Shown: positions 42,066 to 51,635, numbered from the stretch's first letter. The stretch: DNA of 64,000 nucleotides from Amycolatopsis pretoriensis (GCF_900107925.1 NZ_FNUJ01000014.1:62001-126000); one strand, 5' to 3'. The notes: a model not told the origin generated them from the letters alone. Made by a program: numbers and translations.

Positions 42066-42634
42066 TTGCCTGCCTCCCATCGGTGCGGCGCCGCGAAGGG
42101 CTGCGGCGCGATCGGGTCGTCCAGCGACCACGACCAGTGCGGTGCTTCGGGTTCTTCGGCCAGGCGCGGGAACTCGCCGCCGAAGAACAGCAGCGGCCGC
42201 CCGCCGGCCAGGTCGAGGCCGGTCACCTCGCCCACGTGCAGCACGTGGTCGCCGCCGTCGTAGGCGCGCCACGGCGTGCACTCGACGTGCCCGACCGTGC
42301 CCGCCAGCCGCGGTACCGGCGAGTCGAGGTCGGCCCAGGGCACGGCGTCGTCTTCCATCGGCTTGCCCGCGAAGTGCAGGGCGACGTCGCGCTGGTCCTC
42401 GGCCAGGATGTTGACGACGAACGGGCCGTCGCCGAGGTGGCCGACCGAGCGGCTGCGCCGGTCCAGCGAGACGAGCACGAGCGGCGGGTCCAGCGACACG
42501 GACGTGAACGCGTTGACGGTCGCGCCGCGCACCAGCTCGCCGCGGCGGTAGGTCACGACGGTGACACCGGTGGTGAAGTGGCCGAGGAAGGCCCTCAGCC
42601 GGGCGCGGTCGAACGCCGGGGCGGTCGTGGTCAC
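42062..42634 (-). CDS. HpaC-type flavin reductase
   Basis: A 190-residue flavin reductase domain protein: DRARLRAFLGHFTTGVTVVTYRRGELVRGATVNAFTSVSLDPPLVLVSLDRRSRS at residues 9-63 is the FMN/FAD-binding signature, followed by FVVNILAEDQRDVALHFAG and a His in HVLHVGEVTGLD. It supplies reduced flavin to the HpaB-type oxygenase. GTGA overlaps bind it to both neighbours, so the two-component hydroxylase is made in a fixed order. Confidence 0.87.
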   Translation of the reverse strand: MTTTAPAFDRARLRAFLGHFTTGVTVVTYRRGELVRGATVNAFTSVSLDPPLVLVSLDRRSRSVGHLGDGPFVVNILAEDQRDVALHFAGKPMEDDAVPWADLDSPVPRLAGTVGHVECTPWRAYDGGDHVLHVGEVTGLDLAGGRPLLFFGGEFPRLAEEPEAPHWSWSLDDPIAPQPFAAPHRWEAGK

Positions 42635-44490
42635 GGGTTTCCTCCTTCGGTGGCGTGGTCGACGACATCACGCAGGATGGCCGGGCCGTCCTCGGTGAGG
42701 AACGACTCGGCGTGGAACTGGATGGTGGCCAGCCGCGGCCCGCGCAGGCCGATGACCTGGTCGTCGAGGCCGCGCACGACCTCGGCGGGTGCCCGGCCGG
42801 GCACGGCGACGCGGTCGTCGGCGGTGCGCGCGGCGAAGCTGTTGTAGAACCCCACGGCCCGGCGCTCGCCGTCGATCGTCACGTGCGCCTGGCGCCCCTG
42901 GTTGGGCCGGGCGAGCCGCCGGACGGGCAGGCCCAACTCGGCGCAGAGCACCTGGTGGCCCAAGCAGACGCCGGCCAGGGGCCGCCCCGAACGCAGCAGG
43001 TCCGCGGCCATCACGCGCAGCCGGCCGACCTTCGCGCCCTCGACGTCGTTGGGATCGCCCGGCCCGGGGCCGAGCAGCACCAGGTCGTGCTCCGGCAGCT
43101 CGCCGGCGTCCCACGGGACGGTCGTCACCGCGCAGTTCACCGACTTCAGCTGGTAGGCCAGCATCGCGGTGAACGCGTCTTCGGCGTCGACCACCGCGAT
43201 GCGCACCCGCGAGCCGCGGCCGGGCCGGGTCCCGTCGAGCCAGAACCGGGATTTCCCGCTGTTGCGGGCTTTCAGCGCGGAGCGCACCTCGTCGGACGAC
43301 GTGGGCGGCGGGGGCGTCGCGGTCTGGCGGGCCTCGCCGGAGAGCGACTTGAGGACCGCCGACACCTTCGCCGTCGTCTCGGCGGCTTCCGACAGCGGCG
43401 CGGATTCGCGCACGATCGTCGACCCGGCCGCGAGCCGGACGTCGCCGTCCGGCGAGATGTCCGCGGTGCGGATGAGGATCGCCGAGTCCAGCGAACGGCG
43501 GCCGTCGTCGTCGCTGCCGACGAGCCCGATGACGCCGCTGTAGTAGCCGCGTCCGTTGGGTTCGTAGCGGCGGATCACCCGGCACGCGTTGACCAGCGGG
43601 CTGCCGGTCACGGTCGGCGCGAGCAGCGTGTGCCGCAGCACCTCGGTCAGCGGTTTGCCGGTCTCGCCTTCGAGGGAGTACTCGGTGTGCGCCAGCCGCG
43701 ACATGCGCCGCAGCCGCGGCCCGGACACCCGGATGCCGCGGTCGCAGAGCTCGGCCATCATCTTCAGTTCCTCGTCGACGACCATGCAGAGCTCGTCGGC
43801 CTCCTTCTCGTCGTGGAGGAACTCGAGCAGGCCGTCGACGTCGGCGCCGCCTTCCGGGTAGCGGTAGGTGCCGCTGATCGGGTTCATCGTGACCGTGCGG
43901 TCGAACAGCCGGACGTGCTGCTCCGGCGTGCTGCCCAGCAGGTAGCGCTCGCCGGTGAAGACCAGGAACGTCCAGTACGCCCCGGCCTCCGCGCCCAGCA
44001 GGCGCTTGAACACCGCCCGCGCGACGTCGTCGTCGAAGCCCGGGAAGCGGCCGCGCAGGCTGCGGGAGAGCACGAAGTTCGCGCCCTCGCCGGCCCCGAT
44101 CTCGTCGTCGAGGATCCGCTCGACCGTGCGGGCGTACTCGTCGTCGCCGAGGTCGAACGCGCGGTCCTCCAGCGGCGGGGCGCGGTCGGGCAGCGCGGCC
44201 AGGGTCTCGGCGACCGTCAGCGTCGCCTGCGCCTCGATGTCCATCACCTGCAGCGGGACCTGGTCGTCCGGGCAGTCGTAGCCGCGCTCGGCCAGCTGCC
44301 GGTACGGGAGCAGGACCAGCTTCGTGTGCCGGCCCCGGCCTTCCCACGACCCGTCGTCGAGCGTCAGGTCGGCCAGCCGCCCGGCCGTGCGGACCGGCCC
44401 GGAGACGACCTCGACGTGGTCGCCGCGGCCGCTGCCGGGCCGGTGCAGGATCGCGTACGGCGACCCCGCGCGGATCGGCAGCGGGCTCAC
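42631..44490 (-). CDS. phzE: PhzE-like 2-amino-2-desoxyisochorismate synthase
   Basis: The 619-residue protein joins an anthranilate-synthase-I-like chorismate domain (residues 1-385; ISGTYRYPEGG, GSPLVNACRVIRRYEPNGRGYYSGVIGLVG, AGSTIVRESAPLSEAAET) to a C-terminal glutamine amidotransferase (from 425; LLGPGPGDPND, LAGVCLGHQVLCAELGLP with the Cys nucleophile, and QFHAES with the catalytic His). Order and length match PhzE, which makes 2-amino-2-desoxyisochorismate (ADIC) and does not eliminate pyruvate, rather than primary anthranilate synthase. The PhzD-like gene directly upstream, joined by GTGA, supports ADIC as product. ADIC or anthranilate release cannot be decided by sight alone. Confidence 0.83.
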   Translation of the reverse strand: MSPLPIRAGSPYAILHRPGSGRGDHVEVVSGPVRTAGRLADLTLDDGSWEGRGRHTKLVLLPYRQLAERGYDCPDDQVPLQVMDIEAQATLTVAETLAALPDRAPPLEDRAFDLGDDEYARTVERILDDEIGAGEGANFVLSRSLRGRFPGFDDDVARAVFKRLLGAEAGAYWTFLVFTGERYLLGSTPEQHVRLFDRTVTMNPISGTYRYPEGGADVDGLLEFLHDEKEADELCMVVDEELKMMAELCDRGIRVSGPRLRRMSRLAHTEYSLEGETGKPLTEVLRHTLLAPTVTGSPLVNACRVIRRYEPNGRGYYSGVIGLVGSDDDGRRSLDSAILIRTADISPDGDVRLAAGSTIVRESAPLSEAAETTAKVSAVLKSLSGEARQTATPPPPTSSDEVRSALKARNSGKSRFWLDGTRPGRGSRVRIAVVDAEDAFTAMLAYQLKSVNCAVTTVPWDAGELPEHDLVLLGPGPGDPNDVEGAKVGRLRVMAADLLRSGRPLAGVCLGHQVLCAELGLPVRRLARPNQGRQAHVTIDGERRAVGFYNSFAARTADDRVAVPGRAPAEVVRGLDDQVIGLRGPRLATIQFHAESFLTEDGPAILRDVVDHATEGGNP

Positions 44491-45131
44491 GCGACCACCG
44501 CGCCTTCCAGCTCCCCGACCAGCGCGGACGTCGTGGTGGCGACCGCGCAGTTGCGCGCGGCGTAGTCGACGGCCAGCCGGTGCTCGGCCGGGCCGAAGTC
44601 GGCGACCGCGTCCGCGACGAAGAACGTCTCGAGGTCGTGGGTGAACGCCTCGACCGCGGTGATCAGGCACCCGACGTGGGCGTAGATCCCGCAGACGATC
44701 AGCTGGTCTCGGCCGGCCGCGCGCAGCCGGTCGAGCAGGTCGGTGCGGTGGAACGCGCTGTAGCGCCACTTGGTCAGCACGAGGTCCGCCGGGGTCGGGG
44801 TCAGCTCGTCGATCACCTGCCGGTCGGCCGGCGTGGCCTTCATGCCCGGGCCCCAGATGTCCCGCAGCAGCCCGCGGTCCTCCGGCGTCATCGAACCGGG
44901 CTGGGCGGTGTAGTACACCGGGATCCCCAGCCGGTCCGCGGTTTCCCGGGCCCGGACGATGTTCGCGACCAGCGTCCGCCGCAGCGCGCCGTCTTGGGCG
45001 TAGAAGCCGACGAAGTAGCGCTGCATGTCGTGGATCAGCAGGGCCGCGCGGCCCGGGTGGGGCCGCCAGCCCGCGGTGCTGACCGGGACGGTCGTGGGCA
45101 GGTCGTACGGTTCGATCGTGATGCCGCTCAT
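44487..45131 (-). CDS. phzD: PhzD-like isochorismatase
   Basis: A 214-residue isochorismatase that follows PhzD closely: RAALLIHDMQRYFVGFY near residue 28 (catalytic Asp), YYTAQPGSMTPEDRGLLRDIWGPGMKATPADRQVIDELTP near 75-115, LTKWRYSAFHRTDL (catalytic Lys) and CGIYAHVGCLITAVEAFTHDLETFFVADAVADF. PhzD removes the pyruvate side chain of ADIC and gives trans-2,3-dihydro-3-hydroxyanthranilate (DHHA). Between the PhzE-like synthase and an EntA-like dehydrogenase, DHHA would be oxidised to 3-hydroxyanthranilate. It begins with ATG 45131 after AGGAGG. Confidence 0.87.
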   Translation of the reverse strand: MSGITIEPYDLPTTVPVSTAGWRPHPGRAALLIHDMQRYFVGFYAQDGALRRTLVANIVRARETADRLGIPVYYTAQPGSMTPEDRGLLRDIWGPGMKATPADRQVIDELTPTPADLVLTKWRYSAFHRTDLLDRLRAAGRDQLIVCGIYAHVGCLITAVEAFTHDLETFFVADAVADFGPAEHRLAVDYAARNCAVATTTSALVGELEGAVVA

Positions 45132-45150
45132 CAGGCCTCCTTCAGCTCGT

Positions 45151-45918
45151 TCAGACGGCGCCCAGCGCCGCGCCGCCGTCGACGAGCAAGGTCGCCAGGG
45201 TCACGTGCCGGGCTTCGTCGGACAGCAGGAACGCCACGCTGCGGGCGACGTCCTCGGGCGATCCGATGCGCCCCAGCGGGATGCCCAGCCGGAACTGCCC
45301 GGGGTCGCCGTCCAAAGTGGACTTCGACCCGGTCTCGTCCGTCCACATGGACCGGAGCATCGGGGTGTCGGTCGAGCCGGGCGCGACGACGTTGCAGCGG
45401 ATGCCGAGCGGGGCGAGGTCCAGGCCGAGGCTGTGGGTCAGGCTCGTCGCGGCGGCCTTGGACGCGGCGTAGGCGGCCATGTGGCTGCGCGGCACCCCCG
45501 CCGCGTTGGACGCCACGGTGACGATCGAGCCGTCCTTCCGCGAAGCCATCCGGCGGGACACCGCCCGGCAGACGTGGAAGACGCCGGTCGCGTTGACCGC
45601 GAAGGTCGCGTTCCAGTCCTCGTCGGACAGTTCGGCGACGCGGCCCATCCGCAGCACGCCGGCGACGTTCGCCAGGCCGGAGATCGGCCCGAAGCCGTTC
45701 TCGACCCGCTCGACGGCGGCGTCGACCTCCGCGCTGGAGGTGACGTCCACGGTGTAGGTGTAAACGCTGCTACCCGCGTCCAGCAGCGGCTTCGCGACGT
45801 CGGTCAGGGCGTCCTCGTCACGGTCGAACAACGCCAGGGTGTGCCCGCGCTCGGCGAGCAGGGTCGCGGTGGCGGCACCGATGCCGCTCGCCGCGCCGGT
45901 CACCAGGGTCACGGTCAT
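45151..45918 (-). CDS. EntA/DhbA-like SDR dehydrogenase, proposed DHHA dehydrogenase
   Basis: A 255-residue SDR: VTLVTGAASGIGAATATLLAERGHTLALFDRDE, NVAGVLRMG near 85, VASNAAGVPRSHMAAYAASKAAATSL with Ser, Tyr and Lys of the active site, and NVVAPGSTDTPMLRSMW, the phrase characteristic of 2,3-dihydro-2,3-dihydroxybenzoate dehydrogenases. It would oxidise the PhzD product to the aromatic 3-hydroxyanthranilate. The start overlaps the DAHP synthase stop (ATGA), so supply and aromatisation genes are one unit. Confidence 0.85.
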   Translation of the reverse strand: MTVTLVTGAASGIGAATATLLAERGHTLALFDRDEDALTDVAKPLLDAGSSVYTYTVDVTSSAEVDAAVERVENGFGPISGLANVAGVLRMGRVAELSDEDWNATFAVNATGVFHVCRAVSRRMASRKDGSIVTVASNAAGVPRSHMAAYAASKAAATSLTHSLGLDLAPLGIRCNVVAPGSTDTPMLRSMWTDETGSKSTLDGDPGQFRLGIPLGRIGSPEDVARSVAFLLSDEARHVTLATLLVDGGAALGAV

Positions 45919-47165
45919 GACGCCAGCTCCGTCCTCAGTTCGCTGGTGGTCTCGGGCTGCCAGTGCGCGGTCAGCGCGACGGCCTGGGTCAGGTTCAGCC
46001 GCGGGTCGCACAGCGTCGTGTAGCCGGGCCCGCGCGACGCCGTGATGCCGGCGCCGTGGCACTCCGAGATCTCGCTCGGGGAGGCCTCCATGTGCAGCCC
46101 GGCGCACGCGCCGCCTTCGACGGTGACGATCCGGACGAACTGGCGCAGCTCGTTCATGATGTCCTCGAGCCAGCGGACCTTGAGCCCGTCGTCGGCGACG
46201 ACGGTGTTGCCGTGCATGGGATCGCACAGCCACAGCACCGGGTGCCCGGCGGCCCGCACGGCCCGCACCAGCGGCGCGAGCTGCCCGATCCGGGCCGCGC
46301 CGAACCGCGGGATCAGCGTGAGGCGCCCGGGGGTGCGGAAGGGGTCGATCCGGCCGCACAGCTCGAGGACGTCTTCGATCGACGCCTTCGCGCTGACCTT
46401 CGCGGCCACCGGGTTGACCACAGTGGACAGCAGGTGCACGTGGGCGCCGTCCGGGCGTCGGGTCCGCTCGCCGATCCACGGCCAGTGCGTGGACGCGAGG
46501 TAGCGGCGGCCGCCCGGCATCCCGCGCACCAACGGGACCTCGTAGTCGAGCAGCAGGGCTTCGTGGCTGGTCCAGATCCGCTCGGCCGGGTCGGCGCCGG
46601 AGCCCCGGCCCAGGCGCCCGATCGACGCGCGGACGTCGAGCGCGGCCCGGTGCGCGGCCAGGATCCGGGCCGGATCGGGGGTGCGGGCTTCGGCCGTCGG
46701 CTCGGGGCTGTTGACGATCGGGCCGCGGTAGACCGGCAGCTCCCGGCCGTCGACCTCCTCGACGTTCGCCGAGCGCGGCTTGGCGTACTGGCCGGCGATC
46801 CGGCCGACCTCCAGGACCGGGCGGCCGGAGCCGACGCGCATCACCTCGGCGAGCGTGTCGAGCATGCCGATCTTGCGGGCGACCGCCCGCACGCCGGTGT
46901 CGGCCGGGTCCTCGGCGCAGTCGCCGGCCTGCAGGACGCAGAACTCGCCTTCGGCCGCGCGGGCCAGCAGGGACCGCAGCTGCAGCACCTCGGCGGGGCC
47001 GACGACGTCCTCCCGCTCGGCGAGGGTGTCGCGGACCTCGGCGAGCTCCGCTCGGTCGGGCCACTGGGGTTGCTGGGCGGCCGGGTAGCCGGTCAGGGTC
47101 TCGGCGCCCGGATCGGGGGTGCGGTGCAGCACCGGACGGGCACGTGCGGGCAGCGTCTTCCTCAT
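45915..47165 (-). CDS. Class II (plant-type) DAHP synthase
   Basis: A 416-residue class II 3-deoxy-D-arabino-heptulosonate-7-phosphate synthase: EFCVLQAGDCAEDPADTG near residue 75 (metal-binding Cys), RIAGQYAKPRSANVEEVDG near 120, IWTSHEALLLDYEVPLVR, DPMHGNTV near 315 and ECHGAGITASRGPGYTTLCDPRLN near 370. It starts the shikimate pathway and raises chorismate supply for the aromatic half of the product, like TomC in tomaymycin. Cluster-borne copies are often shorter than the housekeeping enzyme and escape its feedback control; this one is short. Confidence 0.87.
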   Translation of the reverse strand: MRKTLPARARPVLHRTPDPGAETLTGYPAAQQPQWPDRAELAEVRDTLAEREDVVGPAEVLQLRSLLARAAEGEFCVLQAGDCAEDPADTGVRAVARKIGMLDTLAEVMRVGSGRPVLEVGRIAGQYAKPRSANVEEVDGRELPVYRGPIVNSPEPTAEARTPDPARILAAHRAALDVRASIGRLGRGSGADPAERIWTSHEALLLDYEVPLVRGMPGGRRYLASTHWPWIGERTRRPDGAHVHLLSTVVNPVAAKVSAKASIEDVLELCGRIDPFRTPGRLTLIPRFGAARIGQLAPLVRAVRAAGHPVLWLCDPMHGNTVVADDGLKVRWLEDIMNELRQFVRIVTVEGGACAGLHMEASPSEISECHGAGITASRGPGYTTLCDPRLNLTQAVALTAHWQPETTSELRTELAS

Positions 47166-47219
47166 CGCGCATTCCTTGCTGGAGAGGGAAAATCGGGAAA
47201 GAACGGGGGCGAGGCGGCC

Positions 47220-50200
47220 TCAGCCGGTGAATTCGCCCGTTTCACGGAAATAGGAGATCATTCTCGTGAACACGGCCGGGGTGATCTCCGGCCAGCGCAG
47301 GCCCAGCCGGGCCAGTTCGTCTCCGGTGCGCTCGTTGGCGTAGGTGTTGTCGCCGATGTCGAGCGCGCCTTCCTGGTAGAGCGGGGCCATCGCGGACAGC
47401 GGGTTGGCGCGGTCGGCCAGTGCGGCCCGCCACTCCCCCACCGGGATTTCCTCGAGCGGGTACCCCAGTTCGCGGATGGCCCGGTAGACGACGTCGAACG
47501 TCTTGATGTCCGGGTTGAACAGGTGCCACGTCCGGTTTTCCGCGGGCCGCGCCGCCGCCAGCCGGACCAGGGCGCGGCCGACGAAGTCGACCGGCAGCAG
47601 GTCGGTGTCGTGCTCCTCGGGCGGCGGGACGACGCCCAGCTCGAGGAAGCTCTTGACCTGGCGCCACAGGAAGTCCTCGGTCTGCAGGGCGCCGGTCTCG
47701 CTGTCGCCGGCGATCCGGCCGATGCGGTAGATCGTCACCGGCACGCCGCGGTCGCGGGCCAGCCGCGCGACCTCCTCGGCGACCCACTTGCTCTGCGTGT
47801 AGCCGATGGTGAGGTCTTCGGCGTCGTCCGGGACGTCGGCCTCGGTGATCGGCTCGGTACGCGGCTTCGGCGAGAACACCGCCACGGTCGAGGTGTAGTG
47901 CACGGGCTTGACCGGCCCGGCCGCCGCGAACTCGACGACCCGGACCAGACCGTCCACATTGGCCTGTTTCACCGACGCGTAGGGCGCGACGAAGTTGATG
48001 TGCGCGGCCGTGTGGTGGATCGTCCCGACGCGGTGGGCCAGATCGTCGTAGTCCTTTTCGGACAGTCCCAGCCGGTCGGCGGCGAGATCGCCCGGTACGG
48101 CCGTGACGCGGTCGCGGTCCAGGAAGTTCCCGATGCCGTAGCGGTCGGCCGTCTCGGCGATCCGCTTCCACGCGCTCTCGGCGTCCGGCGCGCGGACCAG
48201 GCAGTGCACCCGGTTCGTCGTCTCGGCCAGCAGCTCGCGCAGCAGGTGGATGCCGAGGAAGCCGGTCGCGCCGGTGAGCAGGACGTCCCCGGCGGTCGCC
48301 GGATCTCCGGTGGCCCGGATGTGCTCCGGCAGCTTCACGTCGGCGCGCAGGTCGACGCGGCCACCGTCGTCGGTCCCGGCCACCAGGGCGTCGATGCGCG
48401 CGGCCATCCCGCCGACGGTCGGGTCGTCGAACAGCGTCCGCAGCGGGACGTCGACGTCGAACCGCTTGCGCAGCCGGTACATCAGCTCGGTCGCCAGGAT
48501 CGAGTGCCCGCCGGCGGCGAAGAAGTCCTCGTCGAGACCGACGGCACCGGTGCCCAGCAGGTCCGTCCACGCTTCGGCGACGGCCAGCTCGGTCGGCGTC
48601 TCCGGCGGCCGGGACGAGCCCGCCGGGCCGGGGTCGAACAGGTCCGGCAGCGCCTTGCGGTCGATCTTGCCGCTGGGCGCGATCGGCAGCGCGGCGAGCC
48701 GCACGAAGTGCGACGGCACCAGGTAGTCCGGCAGGGAACCGGACAGCGCGGACCGCACCGCGACCGGGTCGATCTCGTCGTCGGTGACGAGGTAGCCGGC
48801 CAGCCGCCGGTCCCCCGCGCCGAACGCCACCGCGGCGACGGCGGACGCGCGGACGCCGGGCAGCTCGTTGAGCGCCGCTTCGACCTCGGCGGGTTCGACG
48901 CGGTAGCCGCGGATCTTGATCTGGGTGTCGGCGCGCCCGAGGTAGTCGAACTCGCCGTCGCGGTCGTAGCGGACCAGGTCGCCGGTCCGGTAGAGCCGCC
49001 CGAACGGCGTCTCCACGAACCGCTCGCGGGTCTGCTCGGGCAGGCCGTGGTAACCGGGCGAGAGCAGGTCGCCGCCGAGGTACAGCTCCCCCGGCACGCC
49101 GGGCGGGACGAGCCGGCCGCCCTCGTCGAGGGCCAGCATCGACAGGCCCCCGATCGGGCCGCCGATCGACGGCGCCTCCGGCCACCCGGCCGGGTCCCCG
49201 GTCAGCTCGTGCGCGGACGCCAGGTGCGTCTCGGACGGGCCGTACATGTTGAGGAACCGGATCTCCGGGCGGCGGGCGAAGAATTCGCGGATCTGCGGGG
49301 TGATCACCAGCTGCTCGCCGACGGAAGCGACCTCGGCCAGGTCCGGGAACGGCTTGTCCTCGGCCACGGCGGCCAGCTGCTGCACGGCGACGTACGGCAG
49401 GTACGTGCGCGAAATGCGGTGCTCGCGCAGGAAGCCGGTCAGCCGGTGCAGGTCCTTCTGCAGGTCTTCGTCGATCAGCACGAGCGTGCCGCCCGCGCAG
49501 AGCGTCCCCAGGATCTCCATCACCGAGACGTCGAACGACAGCGTCATGTACTGCAGCGTCCGCCCGGTCGCACCGACCGGCGAGGTCCGCCGCATGTACT
49601 CGACGAGGTTGGTGACCGTCGCTTCGGTGAGCACGACACCTTTCGGCCGGCCGGTGGACCCGGACGTGTAGATCACGTAGATCTCGTCGTCGCCGCTCTT
49701 CAGCCGCCCCAGATCGCTTTCGTCGCCGGCTTCCGGCTCCACCGACTCGAGCACCAGCGCGACGCCGGAGTCGGCCAGCATGTACTCGATCCGCTCGGCC
49801 GGGTAGGACGGGTCGACCGGCACGTACGCCGCGCCCGCCTTCAGCACGCCCAGCAGGGCGACGACCATCTCCGGCGACCGCGGCACGTGGATGCCGACGC
49901 GGTCGCCGCGTCCGACACCCTTCGCCCGCAGGTCCCGGGCCAGGCGGTTGGCGCGGCCGTTGAGCTCGCGGTAGGTCAGCACGCGGTCGCCGTGCTCCAG
50001 CGCGGGCGCGTCCGGCGTGACCGCGGCCTGGGTCTCGAACAGCTCCGCGACCGGCCGGCGGGTGGTGTCCTCCGGCGGCGGCGCGCACCAGTCCAGGACT
50101 TCCCGCTCCTGCTCCTCCGAGAGCAGCCCCAGCTCGCCGACGGTGCCGCCGGGGTGCGCGGCGAGGGCGTCGAGCAGCCGGACGTACCGGTCGCCGAACG

Positions 50201-51635
50201 CCTCGACGGTCTCGCGGTCGAACAACGCCGTGTCGTACTCGAACACCCCGCGCAGCGCGGAGCCGTCCTGCTCGACGATCAGCGACAGGTCGTACTTCGA
50301 GCTGCGGCTGACGTAGAGGTCGAGGTCGGCGTCGAGGCCGAGCCGGTCCAGGGCCGCCCAGTCGGAGTCCGGGAGCACGAACATGGTCTGGAAGACCGGT
50401 GCGTGGCTCGGGCTGCGCGGCGGGTTGACCCGCTCGATGACCTTCTCGAACGGCGCTTCCTTGTGCCGCAGCGCCTCGGTGACCTCGGTGCTCGCCTGCG
50501 CGTACAGCTCCCGCAGCGGCAGGTCCGCGCGCACAGTGTGGCGGAAGACGACCATGTTGACGAAGTAGCCGAGCATGTCGGCGGTCTCCGGCAGGTCCCG
50601 CAGCGAAACGGGACTGCCGACGAGCAGGTCGTCCTGGCGCGTGTGCAGGTGCAGGAACGCCGCGTAGGCGGCCTCCAGCAGCATGAACAGCGTGACGCCT
50701 TCGTCGGCGGCGAGGCCGCGCAACCGGTCGGTCAGCTCCGGCGGGAGGTCGAACCGGACGATGTCGCCGCAGTGTGACTGCTCCTGCGGCCGCGGCCGGT
50801 CGGTGGGCAGGTCCAGCAGCGGCAGCGGGCCGGCGAGCCGGTTCTCCCAGTGCGCGAGCAGCTCCGCCAGGCGGTCGCCGCGGACGGTTTCCCGCTGCCG
50901 GCGGGCGAAGTCGCGGTACTGCGGCCGGGGTTCGCCTTCGTCGTAGGCGTCCCCGGCGAGCGCGGCGTGGTAGCGGGTGAACCACTCGGTGAGGAACACC
51001 CCGGCCGAGGCCGCGTCGAAGACGATGTGGTGGATGCTGCACACGACGTGCGCCGGCCCGTCGGGCTCGACCGCGCAAACGACCTTGACCAGCGGCCCGG
51101 CGGCCAGGTCGAACTCGGTGTCGACCACGTCGGCGACGACGTCGTCCAGCGGACGGGCCTCGCTCAGTTCGACGACCGAGAAGTCGCACGACGGTTCCGC
51201 GCCGACGTGCTGGCGGACGTCGCCGTCCGCCGCGGAGAACGTCGTGCGCAGGATTTCGTGGCGGGCCAGGAGCGCGCGGAGGCTTTCGTGCAGCACGCCG
51301 GTGTCGAGCGGCGTCTTGACGGTGAACACGAACGGCGCGTTGTAGGCCGCCGGGCGCGGTGAGTACTGGTCGATGAACCAGATGCCGCGCTGGCCGTAGG
51401 ACGCCGGCGCGGGACCGTCCGCCGCGGTCGCGGTGAGCCCGGGCGGGCCACCGCGCAGGTCGTCGATGTGCCGGGCCAGGTCGGCGGGATCGTCGTGCCG
51501 CCGGACGTCCTCGGCCCCCAGGGTGACCCCCAGCAGCGCACTGAGCAGCCCGGCGAACTGCTCGTGGCCGGCCGCACCGTCGGCGGTGACGCCGGAGCGG
51601 GTCCGGCGGATCACCGACTCGAGTGGGTTTTCCAT
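47220..51635 (-). CDS. NRPS module C-A-PCP-reductase, terminal PBD synthetase (TomB/SibD type)
   Basis: A 1471-residue NRPS. Residues 1-62 are a degenerate carrier-like segment. A condensation domain follows to about 490 (HHIVFDA near 202, final G replaced by A), an adenylation domain about 530-1010 (YTSGSTGRPKGV near 660, FDVSVMEI near 702, MYGPSETH, LYRTGDLVRYDRDG), a PCP with GGHS near 1043 and a thioester reductase from 1120 (TGATGFLG, YTQSKWVAEE near 1278). My reading of the specificity residues is D-V-M-Y-A-V-M-L-A-K, with Asp for the amino acid. It should load the alkylproline, condense it with the anthranilate and release an aldehyde that closes to the imine. Confidence 0.9.
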   Translation of the reverse strand: MENPLESVIRRTRSGVTADGAAGHEQFAGLLSALLGVTLGAEDVRRHDDPADLARHIDDLRGGPPGLTATAADGPAPASYGQRGIWFIDQYSPRPAAYNAPFVFTVKTPLDTGVLHESLRALLARHEILRTTFSAADGDVRQHVGAEPSCDFSVVELSEARPLDDVVADVVDTEFDLAAGPLVKVVCAVEPDGPAHVVCSIHHIVFDAASAGVFLTEWFTRYHAALAGDAYDEGEPRPQYRDFARRQRETVRGDRLAELLAHWENRLAGPLPLLDLPTDRPRPQEQSHCGDIVRFDLPPELTDRLRGLAADEGVTLFMLLEAAYAAFLHLHTRQDDLLVGSPVSLRDLPETADMLGYFVNMVVFRHTVRADLPLRELYAQASTEVTEALRHKEAPFEKVIERVNPPRSPSHAPVFQTMFVLPDSDWAALDRLGLDADLDLYVSRSSKYDLSLIVEQDGSALRGVFEYDTALFDRETVEAFGDRYVRLLDALAAHPGGTVGELGLLSEEQEREVLDWCAPPPEDTTRRPVAELFETQAAVTPDAPALEHGDRVLTYRELNGRANRLARDLRAKGVGRGDRVGIHVPRSPEMVVALLGVLKAGAAYVPVDPSYPAERIEYMLADSGVALVLESVEPEAGDESDLGRLKSGDDEIYVIYTSGSTGRPKGVVLTEATVTNLVEYMRRTSPVGATGRTLQYMTLSFDVSVMEILGTLCAGGTLVLIDEDLQKDLHRLTGFLREHRISRTYLPYVAVQQLAAVAEDKPFPDLAEVASVGEQLVITPQIREFFARRPEIRFLNMYGPSETHLASAHELTGDPAGWPEAPSIGGPIGGLSMLALDEGGRLVPPGVPGELYLGGDLLSPGYHGLPEQTRERFVETPFGRLYRTGDLVRYDRDGEFDYLGRADTQIKIRGYRVEPAEVEAALNELPGVRASAVAAVAFGAGDRRLAGYLVTDDEIDPVAVRSALSGSLPDYLVPSHFVRLAALPIAPSGKIDRKALPDLFDPGPAGSSRPPETPTELAVAEAWTDLLGTGAVGLDEDFFAAGGHSILATELMYRLRKRFDVDVPLRTLFDDPTVGGMAARIDALVAGTDDGGRVDLRADVKLPEHIRATGDPATAGDVLLTGATGFLGIHLLRELLAETTNRVHCLVRAPDAESAWKRIAETADRYGIGNFLDRDRVTAVPGDLAADRLGLSEKDYDDLAHRVGTIHHTAAHINFVAPYASVKQANVDGLVRVVEFAAAGPVKPVHYTSTVAVFSPKPRTEPITEADVPDDAEDLTIGYTQSKWVAEEVARLARDRGVPVTIYRIGRIAGDSETGALQTEDFLWRQVKSFLELGVVPPPEEHDTDLLPVDFVGRALVRLAAARPAENRTWHLFNPDIKTFDVVYRAIRELGYPLEEIPVGEWRAALADRANPLSAMAPLYQEGALDIGDNTYANERTGDELARLGLRWPEITPAVFTRMISYFRETGEFTG

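Noticed and set aside
45963..50777. Rightward 1604-codon frame
   Set aside because: Antisense to the DAHP synthase and NRPS genes; its length only reflects high GC at third positions.
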